Assembly: GCF_932526225.1 (NCBI RefSeq)
Contig: NC_064035.1
Location: 8,915,296-8,979,295 of the forward strand
Source: Nematostella vectensis
Taxonomy: Eukaryota > Cnidaria > Anthozoa > Actiniaria > Edwardsiidae
Direction: 5' to 3'
Length of the DNA: 64,000 nt
The translations under genes and the position numbers were made by a program. The notes beneath the pieces were generated by a model, which saw only the letters and a program-made list of their open reading frames with translations, made no database searches and was not told the DNA's origin. This document shows positions 52,001 to 61,588 of the stretch, piece by piece; positions within the stretch are counted from its first letter, which is position 1; every line of letters begins with the position of its first letter.

Positions 52001-53429
52001 AGGGGCAAACACCAAAAATCTTTTCTTAATCTAGAATCACCAGAGCTTACACATTTTCAGAAAATATCTATAGCTGCACACCGCTGGCAAATCCTGGTTA
52101 CTTGCTTGAGGAAAAGGTTTGGCTTTTTGTCTTTTAGAGTGAGGAACTGATTTGTGTGATTGTCATTTTGTTTCAGTTTGTTAAGGGAGCACACTCTTGA
52201 TGGTTCTGGCTGGGCACCGACAAGGCATCTCAAGGTGATTAGCATTGCACCAGTCTCTTCTACCCTTCTTTATTTTGGGGTGGGGGGGGGGGGGATGCAC
52301 CAACAAGGCATCTCAAGGTGATAAGCATACATAGCACTAGTCTCTTTTTTTTCCTGGGAGGGGGAAAGGGGAATAATCTCACAAGGCATCTCAAGGTGAT
52401 AAACATAGCACCAGTCTCTTACCTATCATTCTTTTCCAGGGGAGGAGGAAGGGGGAATAATCTCATAAAGAATCTCAATGTAATAGCTTTCTTTGGGGAG
52501 AAGGGGAGGGGATACACCCACGAGGAATCTCAGGGACAGCCCCTATCTAACAATGTGCTATTTCTATGTGTAGGATGTAGTGTGGGGACTCAACTCATTA
52601 TTTACAGTAAGTTTTATTGATTAATCAACAAAAATTATATTCTATTCCTTACCACTTATTCTCATAGTGGTAAAAGCCTTTATAAATAAAATAAATAAAT
52701 AATACAATAAATAGAGATAAAAATTAATTATAAAGAATACGATTAAAAAAGTTATAATAAATCATGTTAAATTTTTCAGGATTTATTAAACTTTGAAGAT
52801 CCACTAAATGTGGAGGCATCACAAATGTTTGAAAAAAATAAGGTAAGAAGTATGTAAAATATCATTTATGAGTGAGTTTAATGGTTGTTGTGAAGTTTTG
52901 TATCCAAAATACAAGTGCTATGTTATTCACTTTACTGTTTACAATGTAAAGTAACAGATACAGTACATTTAATTGTTAACATGAGATCACACACCTTTAA
53001 CATACCTGTCTTTTATGGTATACTGCTCTTCTTTAGGGGATGTTCAAAGATTCTGCTGTCCCTCAGGCAGTCTTTGGACTGAAATGCCCAAAACTCATTT
53101 TAGAGTAAACCACACAGGTCTTAACTGATGGCTTCTTAATTTGGCCTGCTGGACGACAGTATCTAGGAGAATTGACAATGTGTTTTTGTGTATGAGTTAT
53201 CTCATAGGGTTAAAACTTCATCCACACCAAATGTCTTTTATGAGTAAATTTTCTGTTGACCACACCCAAAGTGCAATCTCTTAGAGTTTCCCCCCCCCCC
53301 CCCCCCCCCCCGGATTCCAAGGTATGCCACAGAAAGGCATTAAATACGCTAATATTTGACTGCATTTAGGATTCGTTCAAGAGAAAGGTAGACGACTATA
53401 TCAGGATGTATGCTTCATCAAGAAGATAG
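49095..53429 (+). CDS. UBE2F: NEDD8-conjugating enzyme UBE2F, 9 exons, 188 aa
   Basis: UBE2F accepts NEDD8 from the NAE1-UBA3 E1 and, with RBX2, neddylates CUL5 in vertebrates. Exons: 49095-49212, 49337-49366, 50256-50321, 51476-51543, 51751-51821, 52177-52234, 52574-52606, 52780-52842, 53370-53429; all phases agree, giving 188 codons. The N terminus [13 protein letters not shown] matches the UBE2F-specific docking extension (human MLTLASKLKRDD). The core has [20 protein letters not shown] with the catalytic Cys at residue 116, the same number as in human, then [19 protein letters not shown] and DDYIRMY near the end. Paralog UBE2M is excluded by the N terminus. Two of its introns carry tandem copies of the adjacent donor. 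Confidence 0.96.
49893..50077. mobile_element. TIR element in UBE2F intron 2
   Basis: TTTGAAGATCCAGCATGCT (49893-49911) is mirrored by AGTATGCTGGATCTTCAAG (50059-50077), about 18 bp with one mismatch, enclosing about 150 bp of locally GC-rich DNA with no coding potential. MITE-like; family unknown. Confidence 0.75.
50500..50925. repeat. 33-bp inverted repeat, 360 bp apart, in UBE2F intron 3
   Basis: The arms 50500-50532 (beginning GTGGCGCCTGGCTCATGGCG) and 50893-50925 are reverse complements with a single mismatch. The space between is AT-rich. It could be the termini of an element or a foldback duplication. Confidence 0.8.
51340..51412 (-). mobile_element. tRNA-derived SINE-like fragment
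   Basis: On the minus strand TGGCCTAGCATG (51400-51389) fits an RNA polymerase III A box, and GGTTTGAATCC (51364-51354) fits a B box at normal tRNA spacing. The region between does not fold as an intact tRNA (no convincing anticodon stem), so a SINE head is more likely than a tRNA gene. It lies in UBE2F intron 3. Confidence 0.6.
51541..51690 (+). repeat. three tandem copies of the UBE2F exon-4 donor region
   Basis: AAGGTAAGAT at the true junction (51541) recurs as AAGGCAAGAT at 51603 and AAGGTAAGAT at 51651. Each is followed by TAATTGCTTATGCAGAAGTA or a close variant (ATCATTGCTTATGCAG in copy 1). Copies are spaced 62 and 48 bp. Confidence 0.8.
52218..52535 (+). repeat. 4-5 tandem copies of the UBE2F exon-6 donor region
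   Basis: AAGGCATCTCAAGGTGAT, the coding end of exon 6 (Arg-His-Leu-Lys) plus its donor, occurs at the true junction 52234/52235 and is identical at 52317/52318 and 52395/52396. A diverged copy lies at about 52479 (AAGAATCTCAATGTAAT) and a weaker one at about 52533. Spacing is about 80 bp; CACCAGTCTCTT and G-rich runs repeat with it. Confidence 0.9.
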
Positions 53430-54401
53430 CAGTTACTACTGGTCCTGTCAACCAAATTAGCAATGTCATGAATTGTGGTTTACTGTTGTAAATATTTGGA
53501 AAATAACATTATTCTTTTTCATCAAGATATTTAGTTGGCTTTTGTCCCAAGCATTTTTTTTTGTTGAGTTAACATGATGCTTTTTTCAGAAACAATTTAT
53601 ATTAAAAACAATTGGATTCAAGGGCCTCTATAAAAAATAATCGGATTCTATAAAAGAATCTCAAAATATGGATTGGAAACCTGCAGCCAGAATTAAAACA
53701 TTATCACGACGTCGTCGCTAAAAAGGATAGGTTACAATGTATAACTAGAGAAATATTATTTTGTAATCTTCAAATTTGGTCCTACAGATTTATGTAGTTG
53801 TTAAAAATAAGAAAAAAAACAGTTTTTGAAATATTCTAGCTTCATAGCATAGGGAGAGTATGAAGAAGTTGTATTTCCAGCACCTATTACTAAAGTCTGT
53901 TAAAATAATTTTCTAATGTGCTTGTTTGTTTGAATACTTACTGTAGGTAGGCAAAGGAAAAAAAATACAGTAAAATACATACTTGCGTTGCTTGCTGAAA
54001 TCTTTGTACCAAGTATCGTCATAGTATCTTTTTATCTGTGTTTGATTTCAAGGGAGGGAAAGGACTTGCAAAATGTTACTTCGATAATACCGTGTGTAAT
54101 TTTTTAGCAAATTTGTTTTCTGCGACTTAACCCACCGTGTCTAGTTTATTTTCCTCGATCAGCATTTACATCTACATAAATTTTACGCAGTTGGTTATTG
54201 TTCCAGCGAAGGAAAAACAATGTGATGTGATGTTCAGAAAAAAAAAAGAAAAAAAAACGTATGAGATACCCCATGAGATGGATGTTGTATGGTACGCTGT
54301 GCCATCAAAGTCCCCCCCCCCCCCCTCTCTTTATCCAATATTAGTGCCCCATTCCCTTGACCTGTTCGTCGACAGACCCATTCGCAGACCGTAATGAAGA
54401 C

Positions 54402-55809
54402 AACGAACCACGGGCAAACCAGACGAAATGTTCGTGTATCGAAATGTATTGTTTTCAAGGGCCGGGTTCCTAGAAATCAGCTTAACGCTAACCAAGAGAA
54501 AAATAAGGTTGTTATCCAACCGCATATCTCCATAAGGGAAAGTTCATTTATTATCCCGAGGGGGGCGTGATGATACTGTGGGTGGGCCTAAAAAATTGCC
54601 GAGGTCTAAAGGGGGAGAGGGGCGTCCATTGTTTGGATTTTAAAAGGGGGGAGGGTCACTGATTTCTTTGGGTGTTGTCTCTACTATATAATTTAACGAA
54701 GTGTTAAATCATACTTCTTGGTTTATAAAGTTAAAAACTGTCTCGGTTTGGGGGCAGTTTTTTGGCATGCACAGTCCAGGATACGTATTAAGGCACGTTT
54801 TATCTATGCAATGCAAACCTGGATACACCCTAAATACATCTTTTTACGTTTTCCACTATATAATATTATAAAATGCTTATGTTCCATATCTAAAATATAA
54901 ACAAACCGTTTTAATGCTAAAAGCGCTCATGCGTCATCAAAATCCTCCCTAATATCTGATTCGCTGTCTTCCTCGCTTTCTTTGTTCTTTTCTTATGCTG
55001 CGCTTTTCTTGCAAGAAGAAAATAGAAAAGCCTTTTTGTTTCCTTTGCGTCATCTATAGCATCAACCATGGTGAAGTTAGTCGCATCTTATTAGCTGGAG
55101 TTCGTCGCATCTTTCAGAAATTGAGTGCCTTCAGTTTTTCTGAATTAATGTTTTCAGCCAATTCCTTCTCCTCCACTTTCTGTCCAGCTTACAGCTAATC
55201 TCTCGCTCGCGTTTTTCACATTGTCATTGCCGTTCCTTCCTTTGCTCCTTCTTTCTTTTGTTTTCGGGAGGGGGGCACCGAAAATACGGAGAAGCGTAAG
55301 GGGGGCATGGGATTGGTTCCTACATAAGGGGGAGTCACCTAATTTTATCCCTTAATTTTATTAAAATCCTCACGCCCCCCCCCCCCCTCCCTCTGGGATA
55401 GTAAATGAACTTTCCCTAACCCTATTTATCCGTGGATAAGCGCCATGACATTAGCAGTAGCAGCACCTTTCTCCAAAAGATGTGTTTAGAAATGATTCTT
55501 CTATGGCATATAGGATTTTGAAGGGAAAAGCTGTCCGTTTTCTGCCGAAGAAGTTGCCTCGAAGAGTGGAAGTTGTGATTGCCAGCCCGTGGAGCTTCCT
55601 ACCCTCTTGTTTTTTATTACGAGTGGGGAGAAGGTGAACCGACATGAGGGAGGAAAATCCCCTAAACTGTTATGAATCACGGCTAAAACGTAACCACATC
55701 AATTGACACAGCTTCAAGAAATTGGCTTCAATACAAATATATTCGGTTGAACAATTTAAAGATAGTGTTCGATACACGAACATTTCGTCTGGTTTGCCCG
55801 TGCAACGAA
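54402..55809. mobile_element. 1.4-kb interval bounded by 42-bp inverted repeats
   Basis: Arm 54402-54443 (AACGAACCACGGGCAAACCA, continuing through AATGTTCGTGTATCGAA) is the reverse complement of 55768-55809 with a couple of mismatches. A second inverted-repeat element is nested inside. No transposase is encoded, so this is a composite of non-autonomous elements or a very old inverted duplication. Confidence 0.72.
54533..55419. mobile_element. nested TIR element, about 890 bp
   Basis: The left end TAAGGGAAAGTTCATTTATT runs on to ATCCCGAGGGGGGCGTGA. The right end, on the opposite strand, reads AGGGAAAGTTCATTTACTAT and on to CCCAGAGGGAGGG and a G-run. TAA at both outer edges is compatible with a TA-type target duplication (Tc1/mariner-like), which is inference. 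No coding capacity. Confidence 0.75.
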
Positions 55810-57168
55810 CACTGCCAATATAGATGTATAGACAGATAGAAGCGACTTCAACACAATGAAATTGGACGGAGTAATAATACTATCCACCCTGAGTAATCTA
55901 AAAAAGCTTTAAACCCTATTTGTCGATATCACAGTATTTTCTATATTTTATATCGTTTGCCAACTGTCGTATCGCCGTGCGGCCCATATTCACTGGTTTT
56001 CACCTGCTCACTTTATTTTCCATTAGAAATGATTATCACGATTATCTGCTGCATATTGAGCCTGCATTAATCGCGGTACAGTATTTATCGTCATATTTTC
56101 CAAGCCCTGTATAAAAGTCAACGATGAACGCTGACAATACTGCTAACAAGTCTTCACTACTTGCTCAATATAGCATGCTAACTTAGTCCGATTTTGCTTT
56201 AAGTGTATATCCAAACATAAATTTATCTTTGTTCCCCCAAATAAGGTGCGACTAAAAGCAGATGCAATCATAATTAGAGAAAACACTATTGTGCTAAAAA
56301 AATATTTCAGACCAAATAGACAAGGGCGTTTAGAAGCAGCTGTGTGCTCTATTCTTCCGGTTGAAATTTTGAAGCCTCGCTTTGAATCATCTTTCTTTAC
56401 CGATGTTTTAAAACTGCTTATCAGCTTATCTATTGTTAGCAGAAAAACACCCAAATATAGAATGGCCAAATAAACAGAAATAGAGAAAGAAAAAATACAA
56501 CAAGACTCCGAACATAAAATGTCTTTCTTGGGGGCAAAGTTACTTGATAAGCGACTTCCGGTTGGACTCATTATGCGAGTCTGTGCCATCAATTTGGGAG
56601 CAGAGCCCTTTTGATTTATCCTGCTTTTATTAAAAGGATTATCCTAAAAGAAGGGGCAAAACTTCGAATGGATGTCCTGAAACGAATCTTGAAGTGCAGT
56701 TAGATGAAGTGAGTGAATTACCATACTGAGTTGGCAATTTGAGCCGAACGAAGCAAGCGTCATTCACCACACACAAATCACACATCAGAGATCACACAAA
56801 GGAGGCTGACACAAACTGTCCTTGGTGGTTTGTGGCGCATAGAACCCGAAGAACACTACCTGAATAGCCTGAATGTTGCATTGGTTGTCTGATTAATGGA
56901 TGTTTGACAAATGTTTATATAATACGGGAACGGTATATCCTTGGTGAACAATAAGATATCGCAGAAGCCAGAGTCACGAGGTCCAAAAATAAGGGTTCCC
57001 TCTCGAGTTATCCTGTCGAGTTTTCATCGAAGAAACGCCTGGTGTTTGTAGCTGGCTTTGGGGTGCGGTGGTCTGTCCTGTAAAGTCGTTATCAAGACAT
57101 TGCAAACAATTTAAAGTCGAAATCGTTACAATAATACAATACGCGTGTAGACAAGTCGGTCTGTAAAC

Positions 57169-59796
57169 ATGGCGGCCAGAACTATCTCCTCGCTCAAGAC
57201 CCCTATTTTAGATGATGAATCAACAGAGGACGATTACCATGAGCCAGAGGTAAAAGAAAAACAAAAACCAGTTAATGAGATTGTTTCGGACGGAAATTTT
57301 AAGGCAGCGGAAATCCATTCACGCGGGATGGATGGAATAAATTTAACATCGATTTCGGTCTTGAAGACAGCAGCTGCAAGCCACACAACTCAAAGCTCTA
57401 AATGTATCTCGGCTGATAGCGCTTCATTATCTTCGATGAATCAAACCAAAGGCTTGGGTAGCGGTGGAATAACAACCACTGACAATAAAAAGGGCTCGAT
57501 ATTTGGCGAAGGATGGGTGAGCTTTGAAGAAGATGGAATGAAAAAAGACCCGGCGGTCAGTGTTGCTTTAGTAACCAACCCACAAAGCGGGGAAACTCCT
57601 CTAGTCAACGGCTCCATCGATAAAATTCATGCCGGAAAAACATCGAGCGAAGCCTCTGTTCGACTCGCACAGCGTGTGGAAACACAACCACGTATCACAA
57701 CAAATAGTATGGAATCGACAAATATGAAGCGAGATATGGACGGAGAGTCCATAAAACGTGATTTACCAAATGTAAACACGAGTAGTGGAGGAGAAATGGC
57801 CGGATCTTGGGTCACTTTTGATCAACACAACACACAAGGGAAGGCCAGCCCGGGGGATTCGTCTAGTGTTACCTCGGAGAGTGTCCAAACTACTCCACTC
57901 CCTAATTGGGTCACTTTTGATGAGGCAAAATCTAAGGGTCAAGAACGTCCACCTCTAGAGGGGTTGAGTATCAATGTTTCCATCGCAAATGAAACTAATG
58001 GACCATCAACACCTAGTCCAAACCCTTTCCTGAATGCACCTATGACTATACCTATGAAAAGTCCAACTAATCCATTTCAGGGTGCAACTCAGAGCCCACT
58101 TAGCATAGCAACATCGACAAATCCATTTCATTCAAATGACAGTGCCATGTCCATAACACCTGTCTCAATGGCAGGACTAAACATGGCCAGTACTACCCCA
58201 GACTGGTCAACAACTCCTGTTTACCATGATGTTAGCTTACTGGAGAAGTCTCTTAATAAGTCCAGTGAGGTTGCAGTCCCCGTCTACCCACAAACACCCC
58301 CCTCACCGGGGATAGACCAGATTGAAACTGGTGAAGCAACTTTAGTAGAGGAAGAAAGGCCGCCTGTTATTGTGGAAGAGGAAACTGAGGAGGACTTTAG
58401 CCTCTCACTTAAAAACAACTCTTGGAACATGCTTCTCAGGTACCCAGATAAAAAGAAGAGAATTGGATCAAGGGAGTGGAAGTCAGTTGTCATAAAACTA
58501 GATGGAAATACACTGCAAATCTTTGATGAGTACGAGCTATCTGCACCTTTCAGGGAGATCCCACTGCAAGCAAGTTTTAATTTCCAAGAGCTTCGTTTGC
58601 AAGAAGATCGACATAGTAAAGTTCATACTACTAAGCTGGAATACTTAAAGTACAAAGAGACAAGGAGTGTCAAACACAAGGGAACTATAGAACACCTTGC
58701 GGAAGGCACGCCCATTATTAAGATTGGCTCAACTTCTAATGCCATCATGAAGGAATTCATAGAGGCTGTTGGTGACTCTATACGCACCCTCCCAGCCTAT
58801 CGTGACCGAGGGATAACATACAGGAAAGATGAGGTGTTTGTTGATGTGGATGATACCTGTCATGCATTGCTAGATGGTACTGGCAACGTGAAGAAGCTGG
58901 GTGGTAGAGTGCAAGTCAAGATAAGAGCTTTTGTAACTGGTGATCCTGAATGCCAACTAGTGCTAAATGACATTGTTGTCAAGGAAAGGGAAGAAGCTAG
59001 GTTACGCGGGGAGCTAAAGCCACAACGTATCCATCACTGGATCAACCTTCAACACTGCCAGTTCCACAAATGTGTTGATGTGAGTGCGTTCAATGAGTCC
59101 CATTCTATTGTGTTTCATCCTCTGGATGCATGTACTTTTGAGCTACTACGATTCCGCTCAAATCTCAAAAAGCCCCTCCCTTTATATGTGAAGTCATCCA
59201 TTACACTCCATAGTGAGCAGCGCATTGAACTCAGAGCAGAGATCCAACTTTGTCAGGAGACTAAAATGGCAAAGTATGCCAGAAATAATGTGGTGTTTCA
59301 ACTTCCAATCCCAGAAACCTGGGTTCCCCTTTTCAGAACTGCTAAGTTATTTGGTAGAGAAAAGTCAATCAAGTCAAGCAAAGGAAAGCAAGCAGCAGGA
59401 ATCAAAAGCCGCCTCAAGCACTCTCGGTGTTCGATTGCAGCCAGTCTTGGTACAGCAAAGTATGAGCCTGAATACTCGGCAATTGTGTGGAGAATTGATA
59501 AATTACCACTTATCCAAAGCAACATCCCAGTGGATGCCCCACAGACCCTGACATGTCTACTTGAGCTACCAGCAGGCCTGGAGGTTCCTGATGACTATCA
59601 GCCACACGCAGAAGTTGAGTATGATGTGTCCTACGTCTTGCTGTCAGATACTACTGTTATTGCAGTCAAGGTGTCAAATAAAAATATCCCTGAGAAGTGG
59701 GTATGTTATCGGGCTTTGTACCATTACCACATTGAGGTGGATGTCTGTAGAGGGTCTTCTGGGCCAATCAGAGATGTAGGATGTACTCAACAGTAA
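57169..59796 (+). CDS. STON2: stonin-family clathrin adaptor, single exon, 875 aa
   Basis: Stonins are endocytic adaptors that link cargo such as synaptotagmin to AP-2 clathrin coats. The N-terminal 340 residues are unstructured and carry three WVxF alpha-ear-binding motifs (WVSF at 116-119, WVTF at 214-217 and 247-250) and three NPF motifs (285, 301, 318) for EH-domain proteins, the stonin-2 pattern. A stonin homology domain follows (about 425-555, starting NNSWNMLLRYPDKKKRIGSR). Then comes a mu-homology domain (about 565-870, with GGRVQVKIRAFVTG and AIVWRIDKLPL). One large coding exon is usual for vertebrate stonins as well. Length is near that of human STON2 (about 905). The start MAARTISSLK has a clean ATG after ACATGGCGG context. 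Whether it is closer to STON1 or STON2 needs a tree; the motif content favours STON2. Confidence 0.93.
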   Translation: MAARTISSLKTPILDDESTEDDYHEPEVKEKQKPVNEIVSDGNFKAAEIHSRGMDGINLTSISVLKTAAASHTTQSSKCISADSASLSSMNQTKGLGSGGITTTDNKKGSIFGEGWVSFEEDGMKKDPAVSVALVTNPQSGETPLVNGSIDKIHAGKTSSEASVRLAQRVETQPRITTNSMESTNMKRDMDGESIKRDLPNVNTSSGGEMAGSWVTFDQHNTQGKASPGDSSSVTSESVQTTPLPNWVTFDEAKSKGQERPPLEGLSINVSIANETNGPSTPSPNPFLNAPMTIPMKSPTNPFQGATQSPLSIATSTNPFHSNDSAMSITPVSMAGLNMASTTPDWSTTPVYHDVSLLEKSLNKSSEVAVPVYPQTPPSPGIDQIETGEATLVEEERPPVIVEEETEEDFSLSLKNNSWNMLLRYPDKKKRIGSREWKSVVIKLDGNTLQIFDEYELSAPFREIPLQASFNFQELRLQEDRHSKVHTTKLEYLKYKETRSVKHKGTIEHLAEGTPIIKIGSTSNAIMKEFIEAVGDSIRTLPAYRDRGITYRKDEVFVDVDDTCHALLDGTGNVKKLGGRVQVKIRAFVTGDPECQLVLNDIVVKEREEARLRGELKPQRIHHWINLQHCQFHKCVDVSAFNESHSIVFHPLDACTFELLRFRSNLKKPLPLYVKSSITLHSEQRIELRAEIQLCQETKMAKYARNNVVFQLPIPETWVPLFRTAKLFGREKSIKSSKGKQAAGIKSRLKHSRCSIAASLGTAKYEPEYSAIVWRIDKLPLIQSNIPVDAPQTLTCLLELPAGLEVPDDYQPHAEVEYDVSYVLLSDTTVIAVKVSNKNIPEKWVCYRALYHYHIEVDVCRGSSGPIRDVGCTQQ

Positions 59797-61588
59797 CTAT
59801 CTGGACTTACTGGAGCAGGTTCACTGTATTTCAATGCAGCTGCAGATTTCCAAGATTTAAGGTTAAGTTTTACTAGATGGTAGCATGGAACGTCTATTAA
59901 AACCATAGGATATGTACCCTAAATTTACAAGTTGGCTAGATCTACCCATGCATAAAAAATATTGCATTTGGTACTACACCTTAGTGGTCTGCAGAAGAGT
60001 AAGCTAAAGACCTGTTTTTTAGACATCTTTTAAAATTTCTTCTTATTCAGTTGACTAGACACCACAAATAACTGATGTTTCCTTGAACAAGATTTACAAG
60101 GAAACATTGAGGCTCAAATGTATTTAGCTAAATGTCCATTACCTTTCTTTTTAGCTCTATTTAGGTGAAATGCTGTAGGCAACAAAACCTCTAATCGCAA
60201 ATTAATTACCATATACTCTTTTTTTACAAAGCATATTTTATTATCTTTGGTTTTATTAAAATTGTTTAGTCATTCCTTTTATGAACTATAAAATGGTGTT
60301 GTATTTAGTTCTATTGGAAAAATATCAAACAAAATTATGTTTTGTTAGATATGAAATTGGATATTGATTGTGCTGGTTTTTAATAGTTTTCAATATGCTC
60401 TATTGAAAAAAGGTATAGAAATGATCTTTAGAGCTGAGATTAGACAACCTAGCTAGGTTATTTATCAAGCATACTTACATACATGGTAGAACCATGTATG
60501 TACGAGATACCTTCATGAAGTGATCAAATATTTAAAATAAAAATTGCTATTAGTGGTACTTTTGATAGCTCGATCCAAATCTTTCAATCACAGTTTCTTT
60601 AGATTTTTTTATTCTATCATTTGGTTATGGCTTTGGTTCTATCAACACAAAAACTAAAGTATAAAAATAAATCAATATGCAAATGTGCAAGTAAAAAAAG
60701 ATGGACAGTGGGAAATATGAGACAACCTCCTAGGTAATCAAAAGCTGTGCCAATTTTTAGCTTTTGCTAAATTTGCTAACAAATTTAAATATTAATAATT
60801 TTAGGTGCTCGTACTTAAGTGTCAAATAGTGTGGTTTCGTCTGTTACATCGATAATTGCTAGAGTGCAAATACAAACTATGATTTAGTGGATTCATCCAG
60901 AGAAAAATTGCTGTCACACCTTAAATCCTTTTTTTGCCCAAAATATGTTACAAAAATCCAAAACTGCAATGTTATCTTGTCTTTATTCCTTTTTTTCAAA
61001 ATACAGAGATTAGCAAATATGCTACTATGTAGGAACACCTATATAAGAGAAAAAAAGGAGAATAAAATCAAAAACAATATTTTCTGAAAAATTGTTTATT
61101 TCTACATTCATTTTACATTTCATCAATGTGTCAAAAATTATTTTACTTCTGTTGCCATGCAAATTTCAATGGGGGAGAAAGTCGGCAGGTATACATATAT
61201 GTAACTTATTGATCTCTTATATTCATTAAAACTGAACAAATAGTATGGAATTGTTCCTGATTATATTATTCTAGAGGTATCTAATTGTTAATTAATTTAT
61301 AAACATGGTCCCATGCTTTGGAGTTTTAGTTTGAACAAAGATTACGAGCTTTGGATCAGAACAACCTGCCACTGGTGACTATGGTCCTAGCCTGCATAAT
61401 GGCGCACAACTGTGAAGTGGAACTTTGGAAGAAGTACCCAACACTATGCAGGTTATTACAGCTCTGTTGATAAGGATAATTATACACTTTATCATCAGGA
61501 CGATGAACATATTTTTATTTTTACTTTGCCTTACCCTAAAATACACAAAACCCCAAAATTATAATGGCCAGTCATTGTTGGAGATGTC
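59797..61588. other. stonin 3' UTR and convergent intergenic region
   Basis: AT-rich DNA between the stonin stop and the UGT stop on the opposite strand. It contains a perfect 12-bp-stem hairpin at 60476-60502. No gene is supported; the short open frame at 60887 is AT-rich and featureless. Confidence 0.6.
60476..60502 (+). other. perfect 12-bp hairpin in the likely stonin 3' UTR
   Basis: TACATACATGGT, loop AGA, ACCATGTATGTA. It is too short for a microRNA precursor; it could be a structured RNA element or a chance palindrome. It is not followed by a T-run and is not a bacterial-type terminator. Confidence 0.45.

Larger units (their letters stand above)
53430..57168. other. intergenic region, UBE2F 3' end to stonin
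   Basis: UBE2F 3' UTR, then two nested inverted-repeat structures (54402-55809 and 54533-55419). The stretch 55.8-57.1 kb holds only short open frames without recognisable domains, plus the stonin promoter and 5' UTR. No gene is supported. Confidence 0.6.

Noticed and set aside
56143..56592. 149-codon minus-strand frame upstream of stonin
   Set aside because: Has a hydrophobic stretch but no family resemblance or repeat of coding signals; left as unsupported, although a lineage-specific gene cannot be excluded without transcripts.
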